Below are positions 61,207-64,000 of a stretch of 64,000 nucleotides of DNA, in pieces. The position numbers and the translations under genes are program-made. Origin of the DNA: Tipula vernalis (lineage: Eukaryota > Arthropoda > Insecta > Diptera > Tipulidae); contig OY282558.1 of assembly GCA_958295665.1 (NCBI GenBank), positions 16,925,409 through 16,989,408 on the forward strand, given 5' to 3'. How positions within the stretch are numbered: position 1 is the first letter of the stretch; the number at the start of each line of letters is the position of its first letter. The notes beneath the pieces are model-generated. The model did not search any database, was not told the origin of the DNA, and saw nothing but the letters and a program-made list of their open reading frames with translations.

Positions 61207-61895
61207 ACCGAAAGGCCGAATGTCGAAAAGCCGAATGTCGAAAGGCCAAACGCCGAAAGGCCGAATAGGTCGAAAAGCCGAATGTCGAAAGGCCGATTGT
61301 TTCGAAATGGATTTTAATTTTTCTTCTTTTCTGAATGAAAATTTTCAAAATTTATATTTGTTATGAAAAACAAAATTTATTTTTTTATCAAAATTTTTGT
61401 ATTAAAATGCTTAATAGTAAATCAGCTTAAATATTAAAATCTTCTTACGTTTTTTTTGTCATATAATTAAAATTTAACTAATTGTAATGAAAAAATAAAA
61501 AGACATTAATATGCTACTTACACAGGATTTATTAGCTCGTAATTTCAATTTATTTAAATATTCATTTTAACAAATTAAGTGAATGAAAATTTAATGAAAA
61601 TTCGGCCTTTCCACACGTTCGGCCATTCGACCCATTCGGCCATTCGACCCATTCGGCCATTCGACATTCGGCCATTCGACATTCGGCCTATCGACCCATT
61701 CGACCTTTAGACATTCGGCCTTTCAACACTTTCAGCCTTTCGACCCAATCGGCCATTAGACATTCGGCCTTTCGCCACATTCGCCCAAACCACATTCGGT
61801 CATACGACATTCGGTCTTTCGACATTCTTCCTTCCGACCCATTTGGCCTTTCGACGTTCGGCCTTTCGACATTCGGCCTTCCGACATTCGGTCTT
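61207..61895. repeat. CGAAAGGCCGAATGT minisatellite in two inverted blocks
   Basis: Block 1 (61207-61306) repeats CCGAAAGGCCGAATGTCGAA-like 10-15 bp units. Block 2 (61601-61895) has the reverse complement (ATTCGGCCTTTCGAC) in about 20 variants. About 290 bp of plain AT-rich DNA separates them. The inverted layout is that of a foldback element with minisatellite arms. Short frames translating to SKGRMSK or ERPNVGRPNV cycles are artefacts. Confidence 0.9.
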
Positions 61896-63296
61896 TGAAT
61901 ATTGAACGGAAAATTCAAATCAATATAACACAATACACTTATTTTTAAGTGCCAGTGCACAACAAACCTTTTCTCACAACGGAGGTTGGTAGTAAGAAAA
62001 TATAATTTAAGTGGGTTGCGAGAATTGCATTACAATGCAGTATTTAGGTTATATCTTCAGAATACTATTCACTAAACTACAAACTAATTTTATTTAATTA
62101 ATTAAAGCAATAAATAAAACAATTTGTTTGTTTTGAAGTTTTAAATTCATAATACATTTGTTTAACATTTTATTTGGAATTTATTACTTTCCTAAATTTC
62201 ATGTTAGGCGAATTATGTTAGGCGATTACCAATAATCAAGATTCTCAATACATCTCAAAATTGTGTTCCATATTACTTTCTTTTATTAGTAAGTAAAATA
62301 AAGTATAGTTAATAATGAACATTTGGGACCTTGAAATTTTTGGATATTTATCTGTTCTGAGGTCCCCTGAGTCCGAAAAAGTGCGTTTTGAAATGGTGTC
62401 TGTCTGTCTATCAGTCTGTCTCCTCTGTACAGCCCAGATGGTTTAGCCAATCGAGCTGAAGCTTCCAGTTTAAGCTTTTCTGATAAATTGGGAGGTCCTA
62501 GTGCATTTTACTACAAATCGACCGACCGGAAGTGGGGATTACCTTGGGCAAGAAAATTTAGTTTGCAAATATCTCAAAAAGTATAAGGTTTACAATTGAG
62601 TGTGCTTAATACAAAATGTTTCAACGTGCGTGTCTCTGATAACCTCAATGACCATCGGTTTGGTTGTCATTTTCGAAGAAAGCTCACAAAAAAATTTTCT
62701 GGTTATTTAAAAATCAGTTTAAGGTTGTTTATACATAAAATTGGGATTGGATATAGAGCCTAATGAGTGAAGTTGTGTTGTGTGAAATGCACATGTTGTG
62801 AACGTTTCCTAGCGGTTCATGAGAGAGTGAACTTTAACTTTATTGGATTAGGCCATTACATTCAAAATATTAGGAGTTTTAACATGAATATGCGATTGAA
62901 CAAAATACTGTGTTTAATTTTTAGAATTGAAATGGGCCTTTCACGTATTATCCTAGATTATAAATCGCCGTAATCAAGTTCACATCATACATATTTTTTT
63001 TTGTAATATTCCGGCAACTGCGAACAACCGTAATAGCGTATACAAAAACTAGAATTCTAAAAACTTGTACGATTGAAATGGAACATTTACACTTATGCAA
63101 CTAGAACTAAAAGCGTTCCTAAACAATATCAATAACAACATTTTAAGAATGGAGGATTTCGACTTTCTTTGCGCGATAATGTCTTGATTTTTTTAACAAT
63201 TCGAGATTTTATTATTTCGAAATTTTTAACGCCCATTTTCGATAAAATGAACGACAATGAATCTGACTTTTGAGCACTAATTAAGCTTAGTTAATG
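61896..63296. other. Intergenic DNA with a possible dispersed repeat
   Basis: About 62320-62700 is less AT-rich than its surroundings and contains GTCTGTCTGTCTATCAGTCTG and GAGCTGAAGCTTCC, a style of sequence often seen as a dispersed repeat in insect intergenic DNA. No coding domain was recognised. Confidence 0.4.
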
Positions 63297-63459
63297 CTAC
63301 TTTTTTATTTTTTTTGAATGTTAATTAATTCATGTAATTTCTAATATTCTACCGTTGGTTAGACCATTTTAATTGTAGAATATTAGAAATTACATGAAAA
63401 CCGGTAGAATATTAGAAATTACATGAATTAATTAACATTCAAAAAAATTAAAAAAGTAA
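63297..63459. repeat. Inverted repeat with 58-bp arms and an extra internal copy
   Basis: The arms 63297-63354 and 63402-63459 pair almost completely (GAATGTTAATTAATTCATG). The loop holds a third copy of the arm's inner 23 bp (63375-63397, GTAGAATATTAGAAATTACA), in the same orientation as the right arm. It looks like a small foldback element with a tandem duplication at its tip. Confidence 0.88.
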
Positions 63460-63509
63460 AATTAGCTTACACAGAAATAGAGCTGTGTGAATGTCGTAAA
63501 GAAGAAAAA

Positions 63510-63691
63510 ATTGTAAGAGAATTTATCTGGATTAGTATGATTCGCTAGTACCATAACGCACAGCACATTCTGTATATATAGAATGTAAATTGTGGTATAA
63601 TCAGTCCAGTCGCCGCGGCCTGATGAGAAGATTGATTTTTTCATAATCATAAGCTCATCAGTTCGAAACTGGATTGAATTCTCTTACAATC
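63510..63691. mobile_element. Short MITE-like element sharing an end with 46784-46855
   Basis: The left end ATTGTAAGAGAATTTATC and the reverse complement of the right end ATTGTAAGAGAATTCAATCC form inverted termini of about 14-20 bp. The right 71 bp match 46784-46855 in reverse. No ORF is present. Confidence 0.6.
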
Positions 63692-64000
63692 TTCGGAACG
63701 TATTAAAATCATATAAATTAAAAAACTTAGTTAATGGTTAACGAAGTAGCCGTTCATTATCATTTGTGGAGCGTGGAGCTATTTTTAAGAAAGCAGACGG
63801 GTTCGTCTGAATCTGTAAAACTCCTAGTAGTCAAATAAACTAATATTGAATAAACATTTCGGGGGGCTTAGTTTTTAATTTTTTAGGTTTCGAACAATAT
63901 GGTCCAGCAAATGTTCTACATCCGGACGGTTCGGAGGAAAAACTGCGGCATTCCCTGCATTGTCATACAACTTTTTTCTACATAGTTGTACCATAGAGTG
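63692..64000. other. Window edge, nothing firm
   Basis: A pyrimidine-rich tract ending in TTTTAG at about 63886 precedes a more GC-rich stretch (63890-64000). This could be a splice acceptor before an exon or the start of another repeat; the window ends too soon to tell. Confidence 0.3.

Noticed and set aside
61688..61960. 90-codon minus-strand frame with NVERPNV cycles
   Set aside because: Translation of the GGCCGAA minisatellite.
63886..64000. Possible coding exon after a TTTTAG acceptor-like tract
   Set aside because: Too short before the window edge and without a recognised protein match in any frame.

Overview
This window looks like intergenic, repeat-rich DNA from an insect nuclear genome, most likely a fly. 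The evidence is strong AT richness, the kinds of transposon remnants present (an R1-clade-like LINE, BEL/Pao and mdg1/412-like LTR elements, pogo-like, piggyBac-like and Tc1/mariner-like DNA transposons, and a tRNA-derived SINE with a (CAA)n tail), and frequent ACATATGTA-type tracts typical of fly intergenic DNA. The order is an inference; no host gene is present to settle it. I found no intact host protein-coding gene, no true tRNA or rRNA gene and no CRISPR. Every long coding similarity is a decayed transposon.

Layout. 1-1969 is AT-rich with nothing recognised. 1970-4441 is a LINE with frameshifts and an internal deletion that removed the reverse transcriptase. 6353-10337 is a 4-kb insertion without coding capacity, flanked by an exact 21-bp direct repeat; it carries a perfect array of 66 TATAAAAG units. 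A second, shorter relative lies at 18859-20743 with its own 24-bp flanking repeat. The two share a 3' region, a TCAA-type tail and a 5'-end stem-loop, so they look like one non-coding retroposon family. 14879-14954 is a near-perfect hairpin. 16108-17095 is a 174-bp satellite array with an inversion. 22282-23122 and 58700-59456 are two opposite copies of one MITE.

The middle of the window holds a gypsy-like remnant (24000-26060), a 748-bp palindrome (26597-27344), a SINE (29241-29447), a BEL/Pao remnant (29690-32320) and next to it a complete-ended pogo-like transposon (32360-35857) with 28-bp inverted ends, TA target duplication, subterminal motif repeats and a decayed transposase carrying a C-terminal PHD-like finger. 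A degenerate tandem repeat follows (36200-37560), then an mdg1/412-like gypsy element (40060-44582).

The right third is AT-rich and contains a 51-bp perfect inverted repeat (47113-47376), a piggyBac-like transposase pseudogene (49932-51527), a Tc1/mariner fragment (55388-55632), a foldback-like element made of 173-bp tandem units (56278-57881), a second long palindrome (57979-58650), a GGCCGAA-type minisatellite in inverted blocks (61207-61895) and small hairpin elements near the end. The most unusual themes are the non-coding retroposon family with a compensated 5' hairpin and the density of large inverted repeats that could form double-stranded RNA.
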